DNA of 64,000 nucleotides, from NCBI GenBank assembly GCA_029721435.1, contig CM056574.1, forward strand, positions 5,077,501-5,141,500. Reading direction: 5' to 3'. The notes below the pieces were generated by a model. The model worked only from the letters and a program-made list of their open reading frames with translations. It searched no databases and had not been told where the DNA came from. Of the stretch, positions 37,264 through 51,800 are shown in pieces; the first letter of the stretch is position 1, and each line of letters starts with the position of its first letter. Position numbers and translations under genes: made by a program. This DNA comes from Gymnothorax reevesii (lineage: Eukaryota > Chordata > Actinopteri > Anguilliformes > Muraenidae).

Positions 37264-37438
37264 ATGGAGGAGCCCGTGTGTCTGATTGAGAACACCAGTG
37301 CAGGTGAGCTGCAGGTGAACCAGGAAGCCCTGGACATTCTGAGCTCCATCAGGCAGCCTGTAGTGGTGGTGTCCATCGTAGGCTTGTACCGAACGGGCAA
37401 ACCTTACCTGATGAACAGGCTGGCTTGGAAGAACACAG
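37264..37438 (+). CDS. gbp: Gene B exon 1 (P-loop with Ser47Pro)
   Basis: Same 175-nt length as gene A exon 1 and nearly identical. Differences include aaa-cct for aag-tct (GKS to GKP) and Trp for Gly at residue 55. Confidence 0.85.
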
Positions 37439-40400
37439 GTATGCCCATATCTCCATCTGTAGGCTGGTAGTGGATATTTTACTCTTCTCTCACAATATTT
37501 CATTCATTTTAGTTCACTTTCAGGTTTCTGTCTTGGTAAATCCTTGGCCGAGCTCTGCACTCTCAGTAAACATCTCTGGGTTCTCTCTGCAGGGTTCTCC
37601 TTGGGTTCCACCATCCAGTCTGAGACGAAGGGGATCTGGATGTGGTGTGTGCCCCACCCCCGCAGACCTGACCAAACTCTGGTGCTGCTGGACACGGTGG
37701 GTTTGAGGGACGTGAAAAACATTTGCCACCAATTTATAGAATATTCATAAACAGCAATCTTTGCTGTCATTTTACAGGTTGGACAATTAGATACCTTGCA
37801 GCCAGACTGAACCAGTCCACATGAAAGACATTTTGAGATATTGGCCATTTTAAGTTTCTAAATTTAAGATCTGAGAAAACAAGATTGAATGCAGTTGTGT
37901 AAAAATTACAAACCACACTTTGATACGACTCAATAATATGTATTGTTTTGAAAAAAAAAAGTAAATGTTCAAACTACTTTGAAATGGTTGGTTCATTATG
38001 GCTTATGGCACATAATATATTGTAAAGCAAAAATGCTCAAGAAACCTATCCCCATGCTATGAGGTTTTAAAGAAATAATACCTTGCCTAACAAAATGTAA
38101 TGCCAATAAATAATTTTACACATACTGAACTGACATGCATAGCTGTTGTCTGCAAGAGAAAATAAACTGCTCCATGTATTCAAACATTCGGCCTAAGATA
38201 AAAGATACCAAGTGATGAAACTGTGGTCCGCTTAAGTCTCCGCAGCTTCAGAAGTTAAACAAGATGTAACAATGCTGAAATGAAAAGAGCATACCATCTA
38301 GAAAAGACTACCGACACATGAATTTGATTTGAAATTAAATCTAATTGAACAGAATTAAAGACTTAGTAACTTTCAAGCACGACTATCTTCATACGCTTTT
38401 AATAATGTTACACAGTCTCCTTCATGGGAAATTAATGGTCATCACTGAAATACTATCACCTTTCCAGGAAGTTTTCTCAGCTTCTCAGAATCACTGAACT
38501 GAAGTAAAATGGGGGGATTCCTGAGTTTAATGGAACCAGGCTGAGTGTGACTGTAGTGCAGGAGTCTCAGGCAGGAATCTGATTGAGGGGGTCTTCATCA
38601 ACATCATACTAATGCTCTCAACACTCATACAAGCAGATTGGTCGGCTGTCAGGGACTGCAGGTGCACTGTAAAAAGTGATTTTCAAGAAAGGGAAATGTA
38701 CTTATTTTAAGACTTAAAACACTTATTTATATCCCCATTTTCTTAGTAAGACAAGAAATTTTTCCTTGATTTGAGTCATTTTGACTACCTTGCCAATGGG
38801 GTAAGTAAATTTCACTTGACAAGAAAAATTTCTTGTCTTACTAAGAAAATGGTGATAGAAATGTGTGTTTAAAGTCTTAAAATAAGTAAATTTCCCTTTC
38901 TTGAAAATCACTTTTTGCAGTGCGAGGACAGTTGACTACTGTCTATTATCTGCTACTATCTACTAGGACATTTGACAACTACTATCTAAATTTTCATGAA
39001 TTTGTGGGTTGGGACCGTTTTACAGCAAGGTATGCAATCATTACCAATTTTTAAATTAATTTTGACATATATGTATTCATATTGTACAACCCTACTCCAA
39101 AAAAGTTGGGATGCTCCGTAAATTGTAAATAAAAATAGTATGCAATCATTTGCAAATCTCATATTTATTCACAATAGAACATAGGCAACATACGTGGAAA
39201 GTGAGACATTTAGACATTTCATGAATAATATTACCTCATTTTGAACTTAATGGCTGCAACACATTTCAAAAAAGTTGGGATAGGACCATGTGTACCATTG
39301 TTTAGTGTCCCTTCGTCTTTTAACAACAGTCTGTCATGTCTGTGAAGTAAGGAGAACAATTGCTGGAGTTTTTAGGGAGGGATTTTGTCCCAGTCTTGTC
39401 AAATGTAGGATTTTAATCTAATTAGTTGCAAAATGCTCCTCCAGCTGTTTTTTTATTCGCACCCTTTTGTACTTTTTCAGCCTTTTGTTGCCCCTCTCCC
39501 AACTATTTGAAATGTGTTGTTGCCATCAAATTCAGAATGAGCTAATATTCTTCATGTAATGGTAAAATATCTCACTTTCCACATCTGATTTGTTGTTTAT
39601 GTCCTATTGTAAACAAAATGTGGGTTTATGAGTTTAGCAAATCATTGCATTCTGTTTTACTTACAATTCACACAGCATCCCAACATTTTGGAATTGGGGT
39701 CATCATTGCTTCAATAGAAATCACTTTGCATGTTTCGAAGAAGAGGGGAAAAGAAATTCACTGTGTTGTGTTTCAAACTTTATGGAATAACTTTCTAAAG
39801 ATATTTAGCTCCATTCAAATCCAGAATAAATTAGCTATTTTAAACTGAAATAATGTTTTTTTTTGTCTAAAAGTGAAATATTCATTTTATAATGTTGTCT
39901 CACAAAACCATATTTATCTGTTTTTATAATTACTTTGGCTGCAATGTTTTTGCCATGTTCTTTGTATACGGAGCATAGGGTCGATAATGAAAACAGTCCT
40001 ATTGTATCCTGTGAAATGCCAAGATTTGGAGACTAAACATGAAGTGCATAATGCAGCGTGTAAGTCAGTGGCAGATATCTTCTTTGGGCAAAAACAAAAT
40101 ACGGAATGAATAAGATATAATAATTACCAACCAATCAATGGCTGGAGTTTAAAATGTTTAAGTTGGTGTTTGTCTTGTTTTGGAATGAAATGCTTTAAGT
40201 ATAAAATGATGTCTGTCTCTTTTGTCATGATGAAGGTTTGTTTTATATCAGGGAGATGTACAGAAGATCAGGCCTAATGACTTTGTATGGTGGAGATGAT
40301 AGGTAATTTTAGGTATGTGAAGACTTTCATAGCAAAACGAGATGAACTGAGAAAAAGGCTTTTTTTCTTACAGACAAAAAGTTTTCAGGAAAACCAGTTC

Positions 40401-42826
40401 TTTTTTATTTCTCAGTCTTGCTCATGGCTTACCAAACATATTTTGCAAAAAAATGGAAATCACTTTTATTATTTGGTACTGGTCATGCCTTAAAATAGTT
40501 AGATTTTTTTTTTTTTTTTTTTACAAAATGAGATATATCCATGAATATGTCTCATTTTGCCAAAAAAAGTAAAATGGATATGTCTCACTTTGCGGAAAAA
40601 TGCAAATTTTGGCATAATGAAATAAAGGGTTAAATCACCTTTTGACCAAAACGAATACTTGGACATGAGCAGCTGTCCCTTGGCTATGTTTCTAATATCA
40701 CTACTAGAAAATTTTGAATTTGGCGCATGTCTCGTTTTTGCGATGAAACTCTTCATATATATTCATAATATAAGTATTACAGTAACAGTATGTCATTTAG
40801 CGCAATCTGATGTACATTATTTGTTCTGCATCAGGGAGATCTGCAGAATGACACCTGGATCTTTGCTTTGGCTCTCCTCCTGAGCAGTACAGTGGTCTGC
40901 AACAGCATGAGGACCATTGACCATCAGGCACTTAGGAGCCTGCAGTATCCTAGCAACCAGCAGGGGCACCCAAGCAACCAATAAATACATCCAACCAACC
41001 AGTAAGGCTATTTTAACAAATAGCAGAGCATCCGACCAACTTATTAAGGCATTTTGTCGACCAGATAGGGTATCTCAGCAGCTAGTAAGGGAGTTCTTGC
41101 AATCAGTAAAACCATCCAATCACGCAGTAAAGGTATCCTGGCAAATTGAAGGGGTCCTGAGAGACTGGAATTGTCAGTGTTATCATCATTTTAAAATATC
41201 AGAATCTCAGCTTGATCCATTATTGAGGTACTTGCTGAACAAGAGGGTGATACATAAATAATCTCTATGCTCAGGGAAATGCAAGAATTCATCATATTGT
41301 CTGTTTTTCACAAAGCAGAATAACTGAGTCACTAAGATAAAGCCCTGTTGTTACCTGAATCCATGTTTCAGTTTTATCAGGTTCCAGGTTTTACTGAATG
41401 CTTTTATCAAGCCAACGCAGTCATCTTGCTTTAAGAAATACCCCCCAGCTCAGCAGCACAAAGTGAGGCAGACAAAGTGTGGCAAAAAAGTCTGGCAGAC
41501 TAAAAGAGGGGGCCAAAGTGAGGCAGACAAAGTGTGGCAAAAAAAAGTCTGGCAGACTAAAAGAGGGGGCCAAAGTGAGGCAGACAAAGTGTGGCAAAAA
41601 AAAGTCTGGCAGACTAAAAGAGGGGGCCAAAGTGAGGCAGACAAGGTGTGGCAGATCCCAGGACCTCAGAACCAGACAGTGCTGTCCTGGCGCGGTCTCT
41701 GTGGCTTTTGCAGTGTTTTCCTCAGCCCCGTGCGTCAGCTACATGACAGAGCTAACCAGCCACATCAAGCTGAAAGCTGATGGCAGGAGTTCCTCAAATT
41801 CCTCCGAGTTCCTCCCCTCTTTAATCTGGACCCTGAGGGACTTCACTGCAGACCTCCATTCTGACGAAAGCAGCATCACTGCCGATGAATACCTGGAGAG
41901 ATCTCTGAACCTTCTGACAGGTATATGGACATAAAAAATCAAGTAAAAGTAATTTAAATCTGGAAAACTAGATTAAAGCAGGTAAGTATTTAGACATTTC
42001 TGAAAGTGAATGCTGAATTGAAAGGGCATCTATTTCTCCATGCTTTACATGATACAGACGTTTAATGTCCACAAATGATTAGTCTCCGCTAACAGTCTTG
42101 GCTTTATTTTCACATTCCCTTTATTCAAATACATTCACTGTCCAAATACTGAAGTGGGTAATGAGGTCAGACAAATATTCCAAGCAGAAACTCTCCCATT
42201 GAATTGGTCCAAGGCTAATCTTTCGCAAAACAAATTCCTTTGACATTATACTGTAAAAAGGAAACTAAAAACCAAGGTGAGACGCTAAAACAACTCTGGG
42301 ATGGTAAGTGGTGCCGGGCGCAACACATCACATCCCACCCGAGGGAGACGATTTTGTGCTCTGGGTGCAGAGTAACCTGCGACTCCCCAAACTCCCCCCC
42401 CAAAATTTGACCCCTACGGGTAGCAAACTAGATGACATCACAACATAGTGCAGCATATAGTTCGAAGCAGAATTGAATCAAACTGACAGTATCGTTAACT
42501 CCTGAATACGCTGTTTGTGAATCTTACCATCCGTGGTCGAGCTAACGGCAAAGTGATTACGTGAGTGACACTCAAGTCTCATTACAACAATCCTTTTAAA
42601 GCTTTGCTTATTCAGAAGTAAAAAACATGTTTTAATAGCAGTCATAAATTGAACAGACCTGATTTAAGGAAATAGTTCTGGGAAAAAAGATATTTGTTTT
42701 GTTGGCGGCCTTGACCCACTTAGGTCATGTTTCGACTGAATCAGAGTTCCTCCTTCAAAACTTAAAATGACAATGTGTCATTTAAAGAATTACAATATTT
42801 GGAAGAATAATTTTGTAATTTAAAGT

Positions 42827-42857
<31 letters not shown>

Positions 42858-45800
42858 TAAAAATGTTCCTCTATAAATCTTCTGTGGAATGAGGAAAAAT
42901 TTGTCCATCTTCCCATCCTTCTGTCTGAGTCCATTTTGTGCCTGAAGCGGTTGGTCAGTCAGTCCCAGAGTGTGCACAGGCATAGAATATTGGCTTTGGA
43001 AGGGACTGACTATGTTGATAGTCCAATTTTCCAAAATTTAGGCTGTTTGCAAGCAAATTTAATGTGTTTACGAACATTTTTTGCATATCGGGGGGTAGAC
43101 TACGAAGCTGGCTTTGTGACTAAGCCTGACTGTAAGCTAAAGTAAAATCCGGAGCTGCTCATTATCCTTTAGTCCATGTTCCAGATTTGAAGAGGTTCCT
43201 GGTTTTACTACATGCTGAAGTCAGGCTTAATCACAAAGCCAGCTTTGTAATATACGCCCCTGGGTAGATTTGCGTTGCTCTCATTCCCGGAGGGCTACAA
43301 GTTGTCATGGTGCGTCAAGCCCCGGGTGTCAAATAAAGTTTAAAATAAATGTTTGAAGCATTATTGATATACTGAATATTGAATTATTGAATACTAAATA
43401 ATAATTTTTTCTTTGTGTGAATTTCCCTCTATCCAATTAACTTCAGTTGGACTTTATCAGCAAAGTAGGGCACAGAGGTTCTCAAAAAGATACACTGTGG
43501 TTTTTTTTTTACTTCTGTAGAGAACTCTTCACAAATGGCTGTTTGTGATAACATGAGAGGCAGTATCGAAACATTCTTCTCGACCCGGAAGTGCTTCCTG
43601 TTAGACCAACATGCTCCTCAGAATGAACAGGAGCTCTTGGATCAGCTTTGCCACGACGATCTGGACCCAAATTTGGTCCAGCAAGTAACAGACTTCTGCA
43701 GCTACATTTTTGAGCATTCAAAGGAGAAAACCATCTACGGTGGAGCTATGGTCACAGGAAGAGGTAAAAGTAAATTTACTCGGGACTAAGCAATGACTGC
43801 AGTGAAAGACTGAATGTAAGTCATGAGAATTACAATGCCATATATCTCCAATGGCTTTCCCTTACTAAAAGGCTGTGGCGACCCTCTCCTTTAATCAGGG
43901 CTCTCAAACTCGCTTCCTGGAGAGCCAAAGTGTCTGCTGATTTTTGGTGGTACTTCTCCTCTTTTATCCGTGGAGTTTCCCCAACACAGAAAAATATGCT
44001 CCATAGAAACACTCCTTCCAGTGTCCCTCACCAAGGCTCTGGCTGTAGAAAGACATGCTCTATAGGAACACTCCTACCAGTGTCCCTGACCAAGGCTCTG
44101 GCTGTAGAAAGACATGCTCTATAGGAACACTCCTACCAGTGTCCCTGACCAAGGCTCTGGCTGTAGAAAGACATGCCCTATAGGAACACTCCTACCAGTG
44201 TCCCTGACCAAGGCTCTGGCTGTAGAAAGACATGCTCTATAGAAACACTCCTTCCAGTGTCCCTGACCAAGGCTCTGGCTTTAGAAAGACATGCTCTATA
44301 GGAACACTCCCACCTGTGTCCCTGACCAAGGCTCTGGCTTTAGAAAGACATGCTCTATAGGAACACTCCTACCAGTGTCCCTGACCACGGCTCTGGCTGT
44401 AGAAAGACATGCTCTATAGGAACACTCCTACCAGTGTCCCTGGCCAAGGCTCTGGCTGTAGAAAGACATGCTCTCTAGAAACACTCCTTCCAGTGTCCCT
44501 GACTAAGGCTCTGGCTGTAGAAAGACATGCTCTAAAGGAACACTCCTACCAGTGTCCCTGACCAAGGCTCTGGCTGTAGAAAGACATGCTCAATAGAAAC
44601 ACTCCTTCCAGTGTCCCTGACCAAGGCTCTGGCTGTAGAAAGACATGCTCTATAGGAACACTCCTACCAGTGTCCCTGACCACGGCTCTGGCTGTAGAAA
44701 GACATGCTCTATAGGAACACTCCTACCAGTGTCCCTGGCCAAGGCTCTGGCTGTAGAAAGACATGCTCTATAGAAACACTCCTTCCAGTGTCCCTGACCA
44801 AGGCTCTGGCTTTAGAAAGACATGCTCTAAAGGAACACTCCTACCAGTGTCCCTCACCAAGGCTCTGGTTGTAGAAAGACATGCTCTAAAGGAACACTCC
44901 TACCTGTGTCCCTGACCAAGGCTCTGGCTTTAGAAAGACATGCTCTATAGGAACACTCCTACCAGTGTCCCTCACCAAGGCTCTGGCTGTAGAAAGACAT
45001 GCTCTATAGGAACACTCCTACCAGTGTCCCTGACCAAGGCTCTGGCTGTAGAAAGACATGCTCTGTAGAAACACTCCTTCCAGTGTCCCTGACCAAGGCT
45101 CTGGCTTTAGAAAGACATGCTCTAAAGGAACACTCCTACCAGTGTCCCCGACCAAGACTCTGGCTGTAGAAAGACATGCTCCATAGGAACACTCCTACCA
45201 GTGTCCCTGACCAAGGCTCTGGCTGTAGAAAGACATGCTCTATAGGAACACTCCTACCAGTGTCCCTGACCAAGGCTGTGGCTGTAGAAAGACATGCTCT
45301 ATAGAAACACTCCTTCCAGTGTCCCTGACCAAGACTCTGGCTTTAGAAAGACATGCTCTATAGGAACACTTCCACCAGTGTCCCTGACCAAGACTGTGGC
45401 TGTAGAAAGACATGCTCTATAGAAACACTCCTTCCAGTGTCCCTGACCAAGACTCTGGCTTTAGAAAGACATGCTCTATAGGAACACTTCCACCAGTGTC
45501 CCTGACGAAGGCTCTGGCTTTAGAAAGACATGCTCTATAGGAACACTCCTGCCAGTGTCCCTGACCAAGGCTCTGGCTTTAGAAAGACATGCTCTATCGG
45601 AACACTCCCACCAGTGTCCCTGACCAAGGCTCTGGCTTTAGAAAGACATGCTCTATAGGAACACTCCTACCAATTTCCCTGGCCAAGACTCTGGCTTTAG
45701 AAAGACATACTCTTTAGTAACACTCCTACCAGAGTCCCTGACTAAGGCTCTCGCTTTAAAATGGAAGTTGGTCCCCAGGTGCTGCTCTGTGGCTACTCAC

Positions 45801-48800
45801 TGTTCCTAAGTAATAAGATGGGTCAAATTTTACAGATAAATTTACGCACAGACTTCAATTAATTATATCTTATCCTGTCTTGACTCATTCCTTGCAACTG
45901 ACAAGATTATCTGTCAAATTTGTCTGAATGCTTCCACAGTATGCAGGGTCTAAGGGCGGGGCATAGCGCGTCAATGTCACTAAGCCGTGAAGGAGGGGCC
46001 AACTTTGAATGTTGTGTTTATAAATTGCAACCAACAAATCCTTTTCATTTTGCCTTTGAGTGCACTATGCCTCAAGAAGCAGTGAAAACAAATGGCCCAC
46101 AAGGATTTGGGTCAGAGACTCAGCGAGTCAAATTCTGGTATGGTTGTGTCACACAGATGATTAGTAAACTGGATTACTGACCTTAAGGATGCAGATCATA
46201 CTCTTTGTTGTTGGTGCAGATTGGAATTTTTAAAAATGAAAACTCAAGCCCTTTGGTCTTTCTCGGAAGTGCTAGGAAACCTGGTGGAAAAATACGTGGA
46301 CGCCATTCGGTGCGGGAGCTTTTCGTGTCTGGAGAAAGTGGTGCAGGAGCTGACTGATTTGAAGAACCTGGCAGCGTTGGAGGTGTCTGTCGCCCTCTAC
46401 AGGCGGCTGCTGGGAGAGCGGGCTGATCTCAATCCACGTACGGGAGGGAAAGATGAGGGCGAGCTTTCAGCCATTCACGAAGCATGCCTGCAGGAGGCGC
46501 TGCAGACCTTCAAAAACAACTCCTTCAAGGACGAGGCGGAGCGTTATCAGAGAGACCTCACTGTACGGGGTTTGGGTATCAAAATTGTTCACTGACATAA
46601 TGTGTGTGTGTGTGTGTGTGTGTGTTTGCGAGTACGTTCCAGCACTGTCCTGTCATTTGATAAGATCAAAGTATAAACTCCTGAGTTTTGCTATCCTCTA
46701 AACCCCTGGTCCTCAATTCACACCCTACGAGGTCCAACTGCTGCTTTTCCACCCTCCCTTTACCTAGGAGTCAGGTGTTAACACAGTCTGGCCGATCAGA
46801 GGCACTAACTGTTCATTTACTTGCCTGGGATAACAGAAAACCTGGGCTGGCTTTGGATTTGAGGTCCAGATTTGAGGACCCCTGCTGTAAACTGTCCTCT
46901 GGTCTGACCCTCGAGATCGACCATCCTGTAGCTTTTCACTCTAATACCCAAACAACATACTCCTAAATCAGAAACTAGAAATCGAAATGAGAGGATAATA
47001 ATCAGATTCATGCATGCTAAATTGGTCACTGGGAGCAAGGCATAGCTAACAGAAATTATTAATAACTGAGCAAAAAGAAAAAAATGATAGATAAAAAAAT
47101 TATAAAATGATTGTCAGTTTTGTAGTGCAATGGCTTTAACAGGGTTGAGAGAAGTGTGTCACGATTACTGCGCATGCTCGCCACTTCGCGTGATGTAATG
47201 CTGTTTTCCATTTACCCCGGAAGTCGGAGGTCGGAGCTGGGAATGACATCGCAGCTGAGTTATCAGCATTCCAGTTACAAAGCAAGATAAAGTTGCAAAC
47301 GGCCATAAACCGAGAAGAAGAGTAGTAAAACAAGATGGTCACATCTACGAAAGCTATTCTCGCGTTTGCCTTGTCCGAATATAAGCAACTTCAGGACAAA
47401 TATGGGTCCTTCTGCAACCTTCAAATACGGTGGATTTCCTTAAATATACACCGAACAATATTTACGGCTGATTTAGTGTGACAAACACGAGTCAGAAGCA
47501 ATAAACGGAACATTACAGGAGCTTCGAATTACTGTTTACACCAGGAGCAGCCATCTTTAAATATTAACTTGGGGATAGTGAAGACTCTCCGACTTTTCGA
47601 GTCGGAAATCCGACCTCGGGGGGCGTTCCAGTCGAAACTTCCCACTCGAAACTCGGAAATTCCGACTTCTGAGTACAAATGGAATGCAGCATAAATCCCC
47701 TCAACGGCAAGTCAAAATCAAGGGGGTAGGAATACACCCGGAAGTTGAAGCTCAATTGAACGCTCTGGAAGATAGCAGATGATCACCTAGCGGTAGCTTC
47801 TCCATCCGCCCCCATTCATTTCGTCAGACTTATTTTTTAAAAGATTTTTTGGGGGGTATTTTTTCCTTTATTTGACCGTTATCTCGTGGAAATACACAGG
47901 AAAGTTGGGAAGAAGAATGGGGAAGACATGCGGCAAATGACCCGAGGTGGAGTTGAACATGGGTCGCTGCAAGAAGGACACAGCCTTTATAGTGCGCACA
48001 CTTAGACCAATGAGCCACCGGGGCGCACCCATTTTGTCTGACTTTTAACATCAAATTACTTTACACTAAAAACATTATGAGCCTTCATGTCAGCGACAAT
48101 ATTTTCTACAGAGAAACTACATTTTGTAGCAGATGTCTTTACTTCATATGTAGCGTTATGATCTAATAATAAGCGTTTTTAGCCGATGGCATCAGGCTTG
48201 GCTAAAAGTAACATGAAATGCCAGCGACTTTCTGTAGCACAGGAGGTAAATAACCGTGCTGTTTAGACCAGAAGCCCACAGACGAATCATAGATAGTAGA
48301 CAATTGAGCCACATCGCTAACAAAGTGAGAACCTATGAAGTAATAATTCACAAAACATAATAGCAAAGAATGGAATCAGACTATACTTACAGACGCAATC
48401 GCTTGGTCGCTGGGAATTATGTGTAGGGTAGATCTACCATGGATCTATATGGAGAACAACCTGGGAAGCGGTAACTCATCTGGTAGATGTACCCTACACA
48501 TAATTGACCTATGTCTATGGCTCGCCCTCAAATGTGATGAGCCAATCACAGTGCGTATTCTCTGTCCCATATCATCGGACATTCTGAACTTGAGCGTCCA
48601 TTGAAATGCAGTACCGAAACAGCAAATCGTTCGCCTTTATGGGGTTTTAAAATGTTTCTAAGTTGAAAAAAATTAACAAACGCTGTGCTTGGGATAAATT
48701 TAACTCTGATTCGAGGTATCCCGAGAGGCTGGGCGATGGGGTGTATTTTATACCCTTCCCAAAGCCACATCATAACTGAGAGAAGTGTTTCTTCTGGAAA

Positions 48801-51800
48801 AAGCTGCTTTCACACTGGACGCGAAACAAATATTTAGCACAACATATTACATTCAAAGTCAATGCAGAGACGCTTCGCATTGACTTTGTATGTAATCTAT
48901 TCGGTGTGAAAGCAGCTGAAAGCTTTGTGGAACTAAAACCCCTCTATCAGCTTAACGTAGCTACCGAAGGTCAACAAGGATGTCTACATTTGTTCCAACG
49001 TCATGTTAAAGGCGACATCTTGTCACTTCGCTGGAGATTAATGTAAAGTTATCTTCTATATCGCTAAGTTAGCTAGCGTTAGTAAAGTCTTTGGCTAACT
49101 TCAGTGCTGACGGATGATGGCTTAACATGAGCTTCTGGCTGCATTGTTCACCAAGTCACCTTGTTTACTTAGGCGTTCAGTCATGTCAGGTTAGATTTCA
49201 TAAATTGGGTAGCTAACAATAATAATACTTAAATGTATTATTCTGCACAGCATGAACAATGCTGATCCTGTATCTTGTGTGGGAGGGTGACAGAAACGAG
49301 ATGCGGTTGCACTGAGACGTGAAAATTTTAGTTTCTAATTTAAATGTTTATTGACCTTCTCCACACTAAATTCATTAATGTATCCCTCCAATGCATGGTG
49401 TAACCCTATTTGCTGATTTCTTGATGATATCTATCGCCAAAAATCATTGATAGCATACTGACAAATATCTCCTACAGTGATACCAGCCATTAGCGCCTGT
49501 TCTAAAATGCTGATTGTTTGTCCGAGTCAGAGGAGGGGGCGGGGCTTAGCCATAAGTCAATTCCCAGCGAGCAAGCGTATTCGTCTGTGAGTATAGTCTG
49601 ATTCCATTCGATATTATTATGTTTTGCGACTTATTACTTCATCGGTAGCCTACTTAACTTTGTTAGCGATGTGGCTCAATCGTCTACTGTCTATGATTCG
49701 TCTATGGGCTTCAGGTCAAAACAGTACGGTTATTTACCTCCCATGCGACAGAAGGGTCGCCGGCATTTCACGTCACTTTTAGCCTGGCCTGATGCCATCG
49801 GCTGAAAATGCTCATTATTAGACCATAACGCTACATACAAAGTAAAGACGTCTGCTACAAAATGCATTTTCTCTGAAGAAAATATTGTCGCTGACATGAA
49901 GGCTCATAATGTTTTTAGTGTAAAGTTATTTGATGTAAAAAGTCAGACAAAATTCATGGGGTGAAAGGAGAAGCTACCACTAGGTGATCATCTGCTATCT
50001 TCCTGAGCGTTCAATTGAGCTTCAACTTCCGGGTGTATTCCTACCACCTTGCATCTTCTACACTCCATCTGCAGTGGGTAACTCCCTCTACCCACTGCAA
50101 GCCTTCGTACTCTTTCATAGTAATGGCCACTGGGTGGCAACCGCAAGTCGACGACGACTGAGGACCAATCAGCGCCAAGCTTACATATGCGTCGCCAGCA
50201 GCAGACGGAATGGCGGAAACCACGTGTAAACAGTGAACAATCCGCGATGATCATGGCAGAAAATACTCCCAAAAAAGGGTATACCGTTGTGCCAAAGGGC
50301 TTTCATGCTTGTGCGTGGTATGTCAATGCGATATAAGATTAGGAACCACGTGGGTCGCCCGGAGCCAATGACAAACGATGTGTTAGATTCTCAGCTTAAA
50401 GCAGGATGAGTGCGATGATTGGATGGTTGTGATCATGTGACCTAGTGGCCATTATTATGAAAGAGTACGAAGGCTTGCAGTGGGTAGGGGGAGTTATCCA
50501 CTGTAGATGGAGTGTAGCATCTTCCAGAATCGGTAACTCAGATTCTCAGAACGTTGGTTTACATCAGCAAGCTGACTTTGAGCCTGCGCAGTAGGCGTGG
50601 TGCTCAACTGAGAGCTTCATCACTCTCCCGTTGAGAACAGCGTCATCCCGCCGTCCACTTACTGTCTATGGTCAAAATCTGGCAGTTATTTTTCTTCCTC
50701 TATGATTATTGAAGATAGAAATCAGTAAACATTTTTTTGTATCCCTTGGTTAAAGCTCACGATAGTGCTTTGAATCCTCAAATTTCCGTAGAAATCCCCT
50801 TGATGTAAAAAGCAAAATGCCAAATTCACTAAAATATATAAATACAATGCAGAATGATGACAGATTTGCAAGGAGGGAATCAGATTATGACTTGGAGGTG
50901 AGCAGATTCACTTTCTTGGGATGTAGTTTCTGAGCATGTGCAGTAATCGTGACACAGCTCCTTTTTAAGAACTGAGCAGGAAAAATCTTTTTTCATCTCT
51001 GTAGTGCGGTCATTCTGAACAGGGTTTTTCTACAGTAACTGAAATGATTGAGTTCTGAGCAGGAAACGATAGTTTTGTCAGTTCTGTAGTACAGTTTCTC
51101 TGAACATAAATAATTAAATACGGAGCAGGAAACGGCGGCGCTGTCAGCTCTGTTGTGCTGTGGCTCTGAACAGGGAGCCAAACTCAAAAAGAAGGGAGGC
51201 CTTAAGATGATGGCAACAGATTGTTGCCATTATTCACCAAACATCAGAAGGTTTTCTTTTTTGTGTGAAAGTAACACAAAGTGATCAAGTAGAAGCACCT
51301 AAAATTAAATTACCATTTACATCATTTGCACAGAGATTACAATACCATGCATTTTTAAACCGCCTTTGTATTTTAATGGGTTTAAATAGAGTCAGCTTAT
51401 CTGATTGTATTGGATAGTGTACAGATAGAGGAGTGATCAATGCAGGGTAATAAGTTATCATGTCCTCTGTGTTGGAGGCTCAGTAATATTTACACAAATA
51501 GGGGGAGGTATCTGAGGGCAAAACGGATGAAGACTAATGCTGTTGTGCTTGCTTGTATAGATGAGTGCGCAGTGGAAAACCTCAGGAATTGGTGACAAGC
51601 TGATCTCTATGTGCACAGGAGCGAATCACGGAGATGTATGATGGGAAATGTAGTGAGAATGCAGAGATTTCCCGCTGCCACTCCCTGCTGCAGCGACTGT
51701 CAGGAAAACTGAATCTCAGCTCCTACATGAGGCCTGGTGGATATGCAGATTACAGACTCCAGCTGGACTCCATCAGTCAAGCCTACAGAGAGTCTCTCGG

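Larger units (their letters stand above)
47719..50051. mobile_element. long-TIR DNA element with nested insertions
   Basis: Left arm 47719-48525 and right arm 49553-50051 are inverted copies. Shared phrases include tacacccggaagttgaagct, gatcatctgctatct, tgagccacatcgctaac and gatgccatcgg. The left arm is longer because a SINE (47832-48029) and an 81-bp hairpin (48420-48500) inserted into it. The middle has no recognisable gene. Confidence 0.75.

Noticed and set aside
37721..37726. AT-AC (U12-type) intron as explanation for the missing GT after gene B exon 2
   Set aside because: The downstream acceptor is an ordinary cag and atttgc does not match the U12 donor consensus atatcc. The new gtgggt donor is a simpler explanation.
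40240..40285. A possible extra exon-3-like start (cagggagatgtacagaag) before the real exon 3 of gene B
   Set aside because: Only about 15 bases resemble exon 3 and the frame does not continue the GBP motif.
43985..45765. CRISPR-like array of regular repeats
   Set aside because: The 59-bp units are contiguous without unique spacers and lie in a vertebrate intron.
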